Origin: a bacterium
Lineage (GTDB): Bacteria; Hinthialibacterota; Hinthialibacteria; OLB16
NCBI GenBank assembly: GCA_022072055.1
Contig: JAJVIK010000007.1
Location: 582,556 to 646,555, forward strand
Length of the DNA: 64,000 nt
Direction: 5' to 3'
Shown: positions 32,280 to 41,123 of the stretch, one piece after another
Position numbering within the stretch: the stretch's first letter is position 1
Layout: each line of letters opens with the position of its first letter
Translations under genes and position numbers: made by a program
Notes under the pieces: generated by a model
What the model was told of the DNA's origin: nothing
Databases searched by the model: none
Seen by the model: only the letters and a program-made list of their open reading frames with translations

Positions 32280-34385
32280 ATGAGTCGCTCCGCTCTCCCC
32301 GTAACCTTCCTCCGCGCTTTCGCCCTGTGCCTTCTTCTCGCCGCCGCGAGCCTGGCCGAGGAGGTCAAGATCATCCGCGATGATTTCGGCATCCCCCACA
32401 TCTTCGCCGAAAGCGATGAGGGGATGTCTTACGGCCTGGGCTATGCCCAAGCCGAGGACCGTTTGGAGGAACTGCTCAGGAACTATCGCCTCGCCGAGGG
32501 AACCATGTCGGAGGCCTTCGGGAAGGAATTCTATAAGCACGATTACCGTCAGCGGGTGTGGCGTCACCGTGAGGTGAGCGAGTCGAAATACGGAACCCTT
32601 TCGGAAATGTCGCGCCGCTGCATGGAAGCTTTTCAGGAAGGGATCAAGGCCTACATGAAGGAGCACCCGGAACAGGCTCCCGCCTGGGCCCCGGAGCTCC
32701 ACCCGTGGCAGATTGTGGCCCTTTCGCGCTTCATCATCTGGAACTGGCCGGAGGGGGATGCCGCCGAGGACCTCGAACGCGGCGGCATCGCCCCCGATCC
32801 GGTCGAGTATCGCGGCTCGAACCAGTGGTTGATCGCCCCCAAACGAACCACGGACGGAGCGGCGCTCGCGCTGATCGATCCGCATCTCTCCTGGTATGGC
32901 ACGTTCCGGTTTTATGAGGCGCGCCTGTACGGCAAGACCATCAAGATGTCGGGCGCCGGCATCCTGGGCGCGGCGCTCCCCGCGCTTGGCCACAGCCAGT
33001 GGTGCTCGGTGGCGATGACCACCGGCTCGGGCGACACCGCCGATGTCTTTGAGGAGACTCTCAACCCGGACAATCCGCTCCAGTATCAGGTCGATGGGGA
33101 GTGGCGCGACATGACTGTTCGCCAGGAGGTGATCCGGGTGAAGAAGGAGGATGGTTCGCTCGATGAAGTGAAGGTGGAGATCCCTTACACCCATCACGGC
33201 CCGATCGTGGCGCGCAAGGCGGGCAAGGGGTACGCCATGGCGATCCCCTACATGGAGGACATCGGGCTTTCGGACCAGGTGTACGAGATGATGACCGCGA
33301 GGAACCTCGCGGAGATGAAGAAGGCGCTCTCGCGGCTCGCGCTCATGGGCCAGAATGTGATGATCGGGACCGTGGATGGCGACATCTACTACCAGCGCAC
33401 CGGGAAAGTCCCGATCCGGGCCGAGGGAACCGATTCCTCCCGACCGATTCCCGGGCATCTCTCGAAGAACGATTGGAAGGGGATTCACCGGGCGGAAGAC
33501 CTGGTTCAGGTCACCAATCCCCCCCAGGGGTACATGCAGAACTGCAATGTCTCCCCCTTCGCGATGATGAAGAACAGCCCGATGCGTCTCGCGGACTACC
33601 CCGCCTATGTCTATGGCGCGCCGGAGATGCCCGCGCACCAACGCGCGGCGATGGCGCTTGAGGTTCTCGACCGGGATTCGAGTTTCACCGTGGAGGAGGC
33701 GCTCGACTTGGCCATGAACACCGAGGTCTATAACGCCGACAAGTGGCAAGCGCGCCTCAATCAGGCTTGGGACAAGAAGCCATCTTCCGGTGCCGACACG
33801 GTCCGCGTGCATGCCCTGATCTCCGAATGGGACCGCCACAGCCGCCCCGAGTCAACCGGCGCGATGGCCTACAAGTATTGGAAGGACTCCCTGCCGGAGG
33901 ATGCGCGCAAGGGGGATCGGATGGGGGACCCGCCGCCCGAATCGCTGACCGATGAGGAGGCCCTGGCCGCGCTCGAAGCCGCCGCCAAAAAGCTTCAAGC
34001 CGATTTTGGGAAGCTGGAGGTCGCCTTCGGCGAGGTCTACCGTGTGGGCCGCGAAGGCGGGAAGGAGACCTGGCCGGTGGGTGGCGGGAATCCGGGGAGC
34101 GGGATGGCCACTCCACGGAACATCAGCTTCAAGAAGGGCAAGGATGGGAGGTTCATCGGGTCCGGTGGGCAAACCGCCATCCAGGTGATTCAGCTCACCA
34201 AGCCGCCCAAATCCTGGACCGTGATTCCCCTGGGCGAAAGCGACCATCCGGAGTCCGGCCACTGGGACGACCAAGCCCAAAAGCTCTTCAGTCAGGGTAA
34301 GCTCAAACCCTCGTACTTCATGGACGAGAGGGGCCTTGCGGCGCACACGGAGAGGGTGGTGAGGGTGGAGTTTGAACGAAAATGA
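32280..34385 (+). CDS. Penicillin acylase family N-terminal-nucleophile hydrolase
   Basis: A 701-residue secreted amidase. A signal peptide (about 1-26) precedes the alpha region (IIRDDFGIPHIFAES, GLGYAQAEDRLEEL). The conserved self-cleavage site lies at YRG-S180-NQW, where Ser180 would become the N-terminal nucleophile of the beta subunit. Further motifs are LIDPHLSW, GHSQWCSVAMTTGSGDTADVF, YTHHGPIV and NVMIGTVDGDIYYQRTGK. Family members cleave beta-lactam side chains, acyl-homoserine lactones or peptides. The substrate here cannot be told. The gene stands alone. Confidence 0.9.
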   Translation: MSRSALPVTFLRAFALCLLLAAASLAEEVKIIRDDFGIPHIFAESDEGMSYGLGYAQAEDRLEELLRNYRLAEGTMSEAFGKEFYKHDYRQRVWRHREVSESKYGTLSEMSRRCMEAFQEGIKAYMKEHPEQAPAWAPELHPWQIVALSRFIIWNWPEGDAAEDLERGGIAPDPVEYRGSNQWLIAPKRTTDGAALALIDPHLSWYGTFRFYEARLYGKTIKMSGAGILGAALPALGHSQWCSVAMTTGSGDTADVFEETLNPDNPLQYQVDGEWRDMTVRQEVIRVKKEDGSLDEVKVEIPYTHHGPIVARKAGKGYAMAIPYMEDIGLSDQVYEMMTARNLAEMKKALSRLALMGQNVMIGTVDGDIYYQRTGKVPIRAEGTDSSRPIPGHLSKNDWKGIHRAEDLVQVTNPPQGYMQNCNVSPFAMMKNSPMRLADYPAYVYGAPEMPAHQRAAMALEVLDRDSSFTVEEALDLAMNTEVYNADKWQARLNQAWDKKPSSGADTVRVHALISEWDRHSRPESTGAMAYKYWKDSLPEDARKGDRMGDPPPESLTDEEALAALEAAAKKLQADFGKLEVAFGEVYRVGREGGKETWPVGGGNPGSGMATPRNISFKKGKDGRFIGSGGQTAIQVIQLTKPPKSWTVIPLGESDHPESGHWDDQAQKLFSQGKLKPSYFMDERGLAAHTERVVRVEFERK

Positions 34386-34491
34386 CTGAGGTCCTCCAGG
34401 AAGAAACCAGGATTCTCATCGAGTTTCGCCGGATTGACAGACCCATCCGGCTGAACAATACTGACCATAATTGCAGCGGAAGGGGGCTGAC

Positions 34492-35172
34492 TTGAGTCGA
34501 GACCAATCTCGGGGGAAACCACAATCTCGGAAATGCCCGTCCACGGAATTGAAAACTCTCCCAGAATTGAGAGGGCGTTTCTCGACCATTCTGGCGGACC
34601 CTCCTTGGAGGTTTTCCAACAGCACAGGGAAGGTTGCCCCCGAACACAAGCGTCTGCGGCGCTATGGCACAATGAGCATCGAGGAAATCTGCGGGTTGCC
34701 GGTGGTGAACCATGCAACCGATCAGGCCCATCTCTATTTGTGGGTGCCCAACGCCTTGTTGCCTTGGGGACTCCGGGTGATGGAAGCTTGGGGCTTTGAG
34801 TACAAGACAAACATCGTTTGGTACAAAGTCCGCAAGGATGGTGGGCCGGACGGACGTGGAGTGGGGTTTTATTTCCGAAACGTGACCGAGCTCTTACTCT
34901 TTGGAGTTCGCGGGAAATTGAGGACACTTTCGCCCGGCCGGAGACAGGTCAACATCCACGCTTCTCGCAAACGTGAGCATTCCCGAAAACCATCGGGTAT
35001 TTATCGGATCATTGAGAGTTGCAGTCCCGGTCCCTATGTCGAACTGTTCGCGCGCGAGTCCCGCCCCGGATGGACACAATGGGGTGATGAGATTGAAACT
35101 TACGGTCAGACCAGGCAAGCGTATCCCGCTTATGACGGGGATGAATCCAGCGTTTATTCCTTCTCGCTGTAA
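34492..35172 (+). CDS. MT-A70 family adenine-N6 DNA methyltransferase of a restriction-modification pair
   Basis: A 226-residue methyltransferase with the DPPW motif at residues 36-39 (TILADPPWRF). MSIEEICGLPV, HLYLWVPNALLPWGLRVMEAWGFEYKTNIVWYK and VELFARESRPGWTQWGDE are typical of MT-A70 proteins. It would methylate adenine N6 in the recognition site and protect host DNA. The start is taken as TTG 34492, with AGGGGG 5 nt upstream; TTG 34471 is an alternative. Its 3' end overlaps the convergent BglII-type endonuclease gene by 19 bp. Confidence 0.88.
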   Translation: MSRDQSRGKPQSRKCPSTELKTLPELRGRFSTILADPPWRFSNSTGKVAPEHKRLRRYGTMSIEEICGLPVVNHATDQAHLYLWVPNALLPWGLRVMEAWGFEYKTNIVWYKVRKDGGPDGRGVGFYFRNVTELLLFGVRGKLRTLSPGRRQVNIHASRKREHSRKPSGIYRIIESCSPGPYVELFARESRPGWTQWGDEIETYGQTRQAYPAYDGDESSVYSFSL

Positions 35173-35744
35173 CACAGTCTGGTGATGCCAATAAGGAGCA
35201 GCGGACAGCCCCCGGCGGCGCCACTATTGACCTTGGGCATGAGCTTGTCCCAGTGCGTCGTGGAAGGTCCGTATTTCGACCCGATTCCAAGGCTATTGAG
35301 CAGGTCTTGAAGCTCGCTCGTTCGCGTTATGATTATCCCGACCGACAAGGCCCCGATACTGTGGAGTAATCGGAAATTGTTCAAATCCCGGTCATAGAAC
35401 TCGGTCTTGTTGTTCCATTCAACCTCGAGGCCAATCCCCCCTTTCTCATTGTCAACCTCGTGTGTTCTTGTCGGATAGTCGCGACCATCCACGCGAAGGT
35501 CGATCTGAAAGCTCCTTTTCCCCCACCCCCTTCGCTGGAGAAAGCCATCAATTTCCTTGGGGACATTCGACCTGCCGCCCCCTTTGACTATGATCGCGCT
35601 TCGCCGCAACCGGAATGCCTCAAGGCAAGCGAGAAGATCAGACCACTGCTCCGGGAAGTCGGATGAGAGCACCCCAATTGCATGCCGATGCTCGGCAAGA
35701 CAGTACCGTTCACGGAGATGTTCGGGGACGATGTCGAGCGCCAT
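35154..35744 (-). CDS. BglII/BstYI-type restriction endonuclease
   Basis: A 196-residue type II endonuclease. The core GGIGLEVEWNNKTEFYDRDLNNFRLLHSIGALSVGIIITR is characteristic of the BglII/BstYI family. The active site appears as D-x8-E-x-E (in HEVDNEKGGIGLEVE), spaced like Asp84/Glu93/Gln95 of BglII with Glu in place of Gln. The start MALDIVPEHLRERY at 35744 fits family N-termini better than TTG 35780. BglII cuts AGATCT and BstYI cuts RGATCY, so a GATC-containing target is plausible. It converges on and overlaps the MT-A70 methylase gene. Confidence 0.87.
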   Translation of the reverse strand: MALDIVPEHLRERYCLAEHRHAIGVLSSDFPEQWSDLLACLEAFRLRRSAIIVKGGGRSNVPKEIDGFLQRRGWGKRSFQIDLRVDGRDYPTRTHEVDNEKGGIGLEVEWNNKTEFYDRDLNNFRLLHSIGALSVGIIITRTSELQDLLNSLGIGSKYGPSTTHWDKLMPKVNSGAAGGCPLLLIGITRLCYSEKE

Positions 35745-35867
35745 GTTTCCGAGGATGGATCTGAGAGGGGAATGGGTCAACTGGGAAACCTAGTGGGCCG
35801 CGGGGTCCCGGCGGTTCCTCTCATTCTGATCGGTGTGGATGCTTGAAATGAAGGGACGGCTGTCGCC

Positions 35868-36359
35868 TTAAAACCCCTTCGGCCAGTCTCGCCCCTCGGG
35901 GTCCACGGAGAGGATCTTCCACTCCCCGCGCTCTTTTCGCATCTTCAAATGGTAGAGCTCCCCAAGGACCGTGGAGTCCCTGAATCCCAAGCTGACCTCG
36001 CCCCCGCTGCGCCCCACCACCTGGATGCGGAGCTCCACCTCCGCCAAATCCTCCCCCTCAAACTCCACGCTCGATCCGAGTCGCAAGATGCTGACCGAAT
36101 CCTGGCCCCGGAAGTAGCTTGCGGCCAAGCGGAGGATGTCGCTCCGGGAAAGCCCCGAGCGGTCCTGGTAGTCCGAGGAAAGAACTTGTTGGAGACCCAG
36201 CAGAGACTTCTTTTGGACCGCCTCCTCCGCGCGGGTGACAACCAGCAACACGCGCTGCGGCTCGGTAACCCCCAGACCCGAGAAGAGATAACGGCCCAAG
36301 AGGTATAGGCCCACCAGGAGGAGAATCACACGCTTCCAGTTCAGGCGGCGCAGGTCCAT
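35868..36359 (-). CDS. Membrane-anchored protein with NTF2-like domain
   Basis: A 163-residue protein with one N-terminal membrane helix (VILLLVGLYLLGRYLFSGLG) after a basic stretch. The rest (VVTRAEEAVQKKSLLGLQQVLSSDYQD to YHLKMRKERGEWKILSVDPEG) has the helix-then-beta-sheet pattern of NTF2-like domains, presumably outside the cytoplasm. It ends a run of minus-strand genes after the tandem kinases, 35 bp beyond the downstream kinase. Function unknown. Confidence 0.7.
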   Translation of the reverse strand: MDLRRLNWKRVILLLVGLYLLGRYLFSGLGVTEPQRVLLVVTRAEEAVQKKSLLGLQQVLSSDYQDRSGLSRSDILRLAASYFRGQDSVSILRLGSSVEFEGEDLAEVELRIQVVGRSGGEVSLGFRDSTVLGELYHLKMRKERGEWKILSVDPEGRDWPKGF

Positions 36360-36394
36360 CGGGGAGCCTCGCGGTCTCGATTGTGGGGAGGAGC

Positions 36395-37090
36395 TTACGG
36401 CGTGGTTCCCTTGAAGAGCTTTTCGATTTTCTTTCGAAGCTTGGTCTGAACCGAGTTGATGCTGCCCTTGGAGTCGATCACGGTGATCGCGAACTCCTTG
36501 GTCATGGCGTCAAACTCGCCGAGCAGGCGGGATTGGTATTCGCGGAAGGAGTCGAACAGGTTGTCGGCGAGACCGAGGTCCATGCCGGCTTCCCAGTAGT
36601 TGAGCTTCCCCGCGCGCAGGACCCGCGGGATCAGAGTGTCCACATCAATCGACAGATAGAACACGGCATCCGGGATCAGGGTGAAGCCATACAGGTCGCG
36701 CAACCACTGCGAATCCGCGCCGCGGACCTTGTCGCGCGCGAGCAGCGTGAAGAGGTAACGGTCCGCGATGACCACAAAGCCCGCGCGCAAGGCGGGGATG
36801 ATTTCGTGCTCCAACCGATCCGCGAAATCGGTGGCGTAAAAAAGGGTCATGGTCAGGTGACCGAGATACTTGGTCTCCTTGGCCGCCTTGAGGCCCTCGC
36901 CCACGAGCGGCGAGCGAGTAAGCCCGGTGACAAGCACCCCTTTGCCCTTGCTCTCCAGCCAGTCGTGCAGAAGGTTCACATGGGTGGAGCGCCCGACTCC
37001 ATCGGTGCCCTCGATCACAATCAGCTTGCCGGGAAGCTCCAGGCCCTCCATCCCCGGAAGGCCCTGGCCGTAGAAGCGGGCCTTTTTCAT
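36395..37090 (-). CDS. Thymidylate-kinase-like protein with altered P-loop (second of tandem pair)
   Basis: A 231-residue nucleoside-monophosphate-kinase-like protein. It resembles its upstream neighbour over its whole length: ATDFADRLEHEIIPALRAGFVVIADRYLFT, KVRGADSQWLRDLYGF and LNYWEAGMDLGL. The Walker A sequence is GTDGVGRST (28-36), where the catalytic lysine is replaced by Arg34. The protein may be a non-catalytic partner of the intact kinase. Its start overlaps the stop of that gene as ATGA, so both are made together, probably as a heterodimer. Confidence 0.75.
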   Translation of the reverse strand: MKKARFYGQGLPGMEGLELPGKLIVIEGTDGVGRSTHVNLLHDWLESKGKGVLVTGLTRSPLVGEGLKAAKETKYLGHLTMTLFYATDFADRLEHEIIPALRAGFVVIADRYLFTLLARDKVRGADSQWLRDLYGFTLIPDAVFYLSIDVDTLIPRVLRAGKLNYWEAGMDLGLADNLFDSFREYQSRLLGEFDAMTKEFAITVIDSKGSINSVQTKLRKKIEKLFKGTTP

Positions 37091-37782
37091 TCCGATCTCC
37101 GAATCGGACGGGTCTTGAGGAACGGCTTCACGCTCTCCCGGACCTCCGATTGCATCTCCTCGATGGTCTTGTTGGAGTCGATCACCTGCAGGCCCCACTC
37201 CTCCACGAGAAGGTCGTATTCCTTCATGATCCGCTCCTGAAAGAGGCGGAAGCTCTCCAGCGGATCGTGCGAAAGTCCCAAATCCATCCCGGCCTCATAG
37301 TACTTGAGCTCGGAGCGCCCCAGAAGAATGCGCTCCAGCGCGGTCTCGAGCGTGGGCCGGAAATAAAACGCCAAGTCGGGGCGCACCGCGAAGTTGTAGA
37401 GGTTTCGGACCCACTCCCGATTCACACCGCGGACCGTGTCGCGCGAAAACGCGGTGAACACATAGCGGTCGGCCAGCACAATCATCCCCGCCTTGAGCGG
37501 CGGAATGATCGCGTGCTCAAGCCGGTCCGCGAAATCCGTGGCGTGGATCAGGCTGAAGGTGGTCGGCGTGAGGAGCTTCTTCTTCTTCCCGATCTTGGTG
37601 GTCTTCTTGACCAGCTGGGACGAATTCCACTCGGTGAAGAAGACATCATACTCCTGCTGCTGAAGCCAGGTCTTGAGCAGGTGGAGCTGAGTGCTCTTCC
37701 CGGAGCCGTCGATCCCCTCGCAGATGATCAGCAGTCCGGGGAAATCGTGGTTGGTCTTGAGGTTGGTGAATGGTTTCGACAT
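37087..37782 (-). CDS. Thymidylate-kinase-like protein with intact P-loop (first of tandem pair)
   Basis: A 231-residue kinase with Walker A GIDGSGKST at residues 23-31 and the DRY motif in MIVLADRYVFTAFSRD. HATDFADRLEHAIIPPLKAG matches the position of the nucleotide-binding helix in thymidylate kinases. It differs from standard Tmk in the region after DRY, so the substrate might be dTMP or another nucleotide. It is longer than the usual 205-215 residues. The ATGA-coupled paralogue downstream lacks the P-loop lysine. Confidence 0.78.
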   Translation of the reverse strand: MSKPFTNLKTNHDFPGLLIICEGIDGSGKSTQLHLLKTWLQQQEYDVFFTEWNSSQLVKKTTKIGKKKKLLTPTTFSLIHATDFADRLEHAIIPPLKAGMIVLADRYVFTAFSRDTVRGVNREWVRNLYNFAVRPDLAFYFRPTLETALERILLGRSELKYYEAGMDLGLSHDPLESFRLFQERIMKEYDLLVEEWGLQVIDSNKTIEEMQSEVRESVKPFLKTRPIRRSE

Positions 37783-37869
37783 TCCCGATGGGCCCTGTCG
37801 GGCCTCTTCCTTTGGCGCGCGGCCGAGGCCCGCCCTCGGCGGACAATCCCCGATCCGAGCGGAGACCCT

Positions 37870-38070
37870 TTACTGCAGCCCGTGCTTTCTCTTGAACTTC
37901 TCCACTCGTCCGGCGGTGTCCACCAGACGCTGCTTGCCGGTGAAGAACGGGTGACAGGCCGAGCAGATGTCGATGTGGATCTCCTTGAGGGTGGAGAGAG
38001 TCTCAAAGGAATTGCCGCAGGTGCACACCACCTTCGCGCTATGAATTGTCGGATGAATTTCAGCTTTCAC
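37870..38070 (-). CDS. rpmE: 50S ribosomal protein L31
   Basis: A 66-residue ribosomal protein of the zinc-binding L31 type. It starts [19 protein letters not shown] and has the Cys pair CTC, then [26 protein letters not shown], the family signature. The cysteines at 16, 18, 36 and 39 would bind zinc. It lies in a minus-strand run between a small membrane protein and the tandem kinases. Confidence 0.96.
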   Translation of the reverse strand: MKAEIHPTIHSAKVVCTCGNSFETLSTLKEIHIDICSACHPFFTGKQRLVDTAGRVEKFKRKHGLQ

Positions 38071-38100
38071 TTGTTCGGGTCCTTGGTCCTGTTGTGTATT

Positions 38101-38331
38101 TTAATCGCTCCCGCCGTGGGAGCTGTTCTTGGCGATCTCCAGAACCCCCAGCGCGATGGCGAATAGGGCGCACACCGAGCCGAATCGCATGAAGGCGTCC
38201 GGGGTGATTCCATTCGTAAGCGGGGGTTGGAGGAATCCGTGGGTGTCATTGTACCCCAACACCCGCAAGAGCACGGCGAGCGCCACAAACACCGCGCCGA
38301 TATAAAGCAGTTTACCGGCCCACCCAAGCAT
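38101..38331 (-). CDS. Small two-helix membrane protein
   Basis: A 76-residue protein with two hydrophobic segments (LLYIGAVFVALAVLLRVLGY and VCALFAIALGVLEIA) and a short hydrophilic loop. It lies 30 bp upstream of rpmE on the same strand and may be co-transcribed with it. No family is recognised. Confidence 0.65.
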   Translation of the reverse strand: MLGWAGKLLYIGAVFVALAVLLRVLGYNDTHGFLQPPLTNGITPDAFMRFGSVCALFAIALGVLEIAKNSSHGGSD

Positions 38332-38420
38332 GGTTCAACCTCCTGGGGAAGTCACCCGCTCCGCCACGAATCTTGGGAAAATACAACGGCGCGCGTGGGA
38401 TCGTCTAGTAGGACCGGAAC

Positions 38421-39602
<1,182 letters not shown>

Positions 39603-39677
39603 GGGGTTCTTTTTCTCGCTTCCGCTGAATGTTGAATCATTATTCCAAGATTAGGTCGGAATCGCAACGCTACCGAC

Positions 39678-39748
39678 GGACAGGCAGGAATGCCTGTCCT
39701 ACATGGAGGGGTGCGGTCTCTCGCGCCCGGACACGACGGAGCGTGTCC
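39678..39748. repeat. Two hairpins forming a REPIN-like unit
   Basis: Hairpin one has arms ggacaggca/tgcctgtcc at 39678-39699 around ggaa. Hairpin two has arms ggacacg/cgtgtcc at 39729-39748 around acggag. They lie between the DUF362 gene and the end of the VanZ gene. Similar paired hairpins occur at 5651, 43779 and 49446. Confidence 0.65.
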
Positions 39749-39779
39749 TTCCGAGCTCCGGGCTCTCGCCAAGTCCGCG

Positions 39780-40190
39780 TTAGCCCCCGAACCGCTCTCT
39801 TTCCCAGCTCAGGAGCCGCCAGACCCACCCCTGAAGCGGATAGAGAAGCATAGCCCCCACGGCATCCGCCAGCCAATCGGAGAAATCCGCGGTCCGCGTG
39901 GGAACATAACGCTGGTGCCACTCATCCGTGGCTCCATAGAGGGCCGAGAGCGCCGCCGCCAGCACAACGAAGCGGGTGGAGCACGGATGCCCACGCCAGA
40001 GAAACCCCCGCAGAAAAAGTACCGCGAGCACGAAATAGGCGGCGGCGTGCAGAGCCTTATCCTGGAGGTCGAAAATCTTGTGCTTGAGAATTTCCGGCGC
40101 ATCCCGCGAACTGAAGAAGAAGATCAGCGCCATCAGCAAGACCGCCGGGAGCCACCCGACGATTGCCCGCGCCAGGGGAGACTTCCACAC
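39780..40190 (-). CDS. VanZ family membrane protein
   Basis: A 136-residue inner-membrane protein with about four hydrophobic segments. VanZ-type motifs are FFFSSRDAPE near the N-terminus, DKALHAAAYFVLAVLFLRG and GATDEWHQRYVPTRTADFSDWLADAVGA, with the conserved acidic and His residues. VanZ gives low-level teicoplanin resistance in enterococci; the general role is unknown. It starts with GTG, 6 bp after the PilZ gene, and is the last gene of a three-gene operon. Confidence 0.85.
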   Translation of the reverse strand: MWKSPLARAIVGWLPAVLLMALIFFFSSRDAPEILKHKIFDLQDKALHAAAYFVLAVLFLRGFLWRGHPCSTRFVVLAAALSALYGATDEWHQRYVPTRTADFSDWLADAVGAMLLYPLQGWVWRLLSWERERFGG

Positions 40191-40196
40191 CGGGGT

Positions 40197-40571
40197 CTAG
40201 CGGTCGTTGTCGCCCGCGACCCGGTCGAGAAACTCCTCCAGGATCCGCAGGTGACCGGGATCGAGATGCTGGAAGAAAAAGGCGGTCTGGAAAAGGTTTT
40301 CCTCGCCCACCTCCACTTCCTCGACCCTCACCACGATTCCCTCTCCCTCGAGTTGCTGGACTTCGCCATTGTCTTGGGGAATGCCGAGACGGAAGCGGTA
40401 CTTGGTGAAGAGGCTGAGGGGTTCGGGGAGAACGCACGAAAGCCCGTTCAGACAAAGGTCGCGGGTCGAAACCGTGGTCTGGCGCGCATCCAGGTGGACA
40501 CTGATTTCGATTTCCGCGCGGTGACGCTGTTTGGCGCGCCTTTCGACCTTCGGCTCCTTGGAATGCGGCAT
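40197..40571 (-). CDS. PilZ domain protein
   Basis: A 124-residue protein consisting of a single PilZ domain, which in other proteins binds cyclic di-GMP. The N-terminal RRAKQRHR run resembles the RxxxR motif, and STRDLCLNGLSCVLPEPL matches the D/NxSxxG-type motif with partial change (DLCLNGL). A C-terminal helix (DPGHLRILEEFLDRV) follows. Because the second motif is not perfect, c-di-GMP binding is likely but not certain. It starts 2 bp after the bifunctional nuclease gene. Confidence 0.75.
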   Translation of the reverse strand: MPHSKEPKVERRAKQRHRAEIEISVHLDARQTTVSTRDLCLNGLSCVLPEPLSLFTKYRFRLGIPQDNGEVQQLEGEGIVVRVEEVEVGEENLFQTAFFFQHLDPGHLRILEEFLDRVAGDNDR

Positions 40572-40573
40572 TG

Positions 40574-40975
40574 CTAACTCCCCTCCGGCTGACTGTGCTC
40601 GAGGACATGCTCCTCGATAAAGATCGGACACCCGACTCGAACCGCGAGGGCGACCGCGTCGCTCGGACGGGCATCGATCACCACTTCCTCCTCGCCCATC
40701 ATCACAATCACTTGGGCGTAATAGGTTCCCTCGCTCAAGTCGCTGATCACAATCCGGTCGATTTCGCCCCCCTGCGCCGCCACGACATTGCACAGCAGGT
40801 CGTGGGTCAGCGGGCGCGGCGGCTGAATCCCATGCACCCGAATCTGGATCGCGTTGGCCTCGCAGAGACCGATCACGATCGGGAGTCGGCGCTCGCCTTC
40901 CTTCTCGGCGAGCACAATCAGCTGTTCGTGCTCGACCTCGTTGATCCGGATCTCAAACAGCTCCGCCTCGACCAT
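40574..40975 (-). CDS. Bifunctional nuclease family (DUF151) protein
   Basis: A 133-residue protein of the BFN/DUF151 family: RRLPIVIGLCEANAIQIRVHGIQPPRPLTHDLL, VVISDLSEGTYYAQVIV and VIDARPSDAVALAVRVGCPIFIEEHVL are diagnostic. Plant and Thermotoga homologues have nuclease activity or stress roles. The ATG at 40975 starts the conserved domain directly, whereas the longer upstream frame is non-coding. It is the first gene of a bfn-PilZ-VanZ operon. Confidence 0.9.
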   Translation of the reverse strand: MVEAELFEIRINEVEHEQLIVLAEKEGERRLPIVIGLCEANAIQIRVHGIQPPRPLTHDLLCNVVAAQGGEIDRIVISDLSEGTYYAQVIVMMGEEEVVIDARPSDAVALAVRVGCPIFIEEHVLEHSQPEGS

Positions 40976-41123
40976 CGGTGATTCTACCCTCTTTGGCCTA
41001 CATATAGCACACCGCCCGCCGGGGATACAGTCACAGGGGCCGATCCCCGCGCGGACGCGGGTGGTTGCAAGGGGAAGGCTCGGGTCCCTAAGATGCCCAC
41101 TATTCCAACGAGGGAGGGCACCC

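Noticed and set aside
37823-37839. Hairpin ccgagg/cctcgg between rpmE and the tandem kinase genes as a terminator
   Set aside because: The stem is only 6 bp and no T-run follows on either strand.
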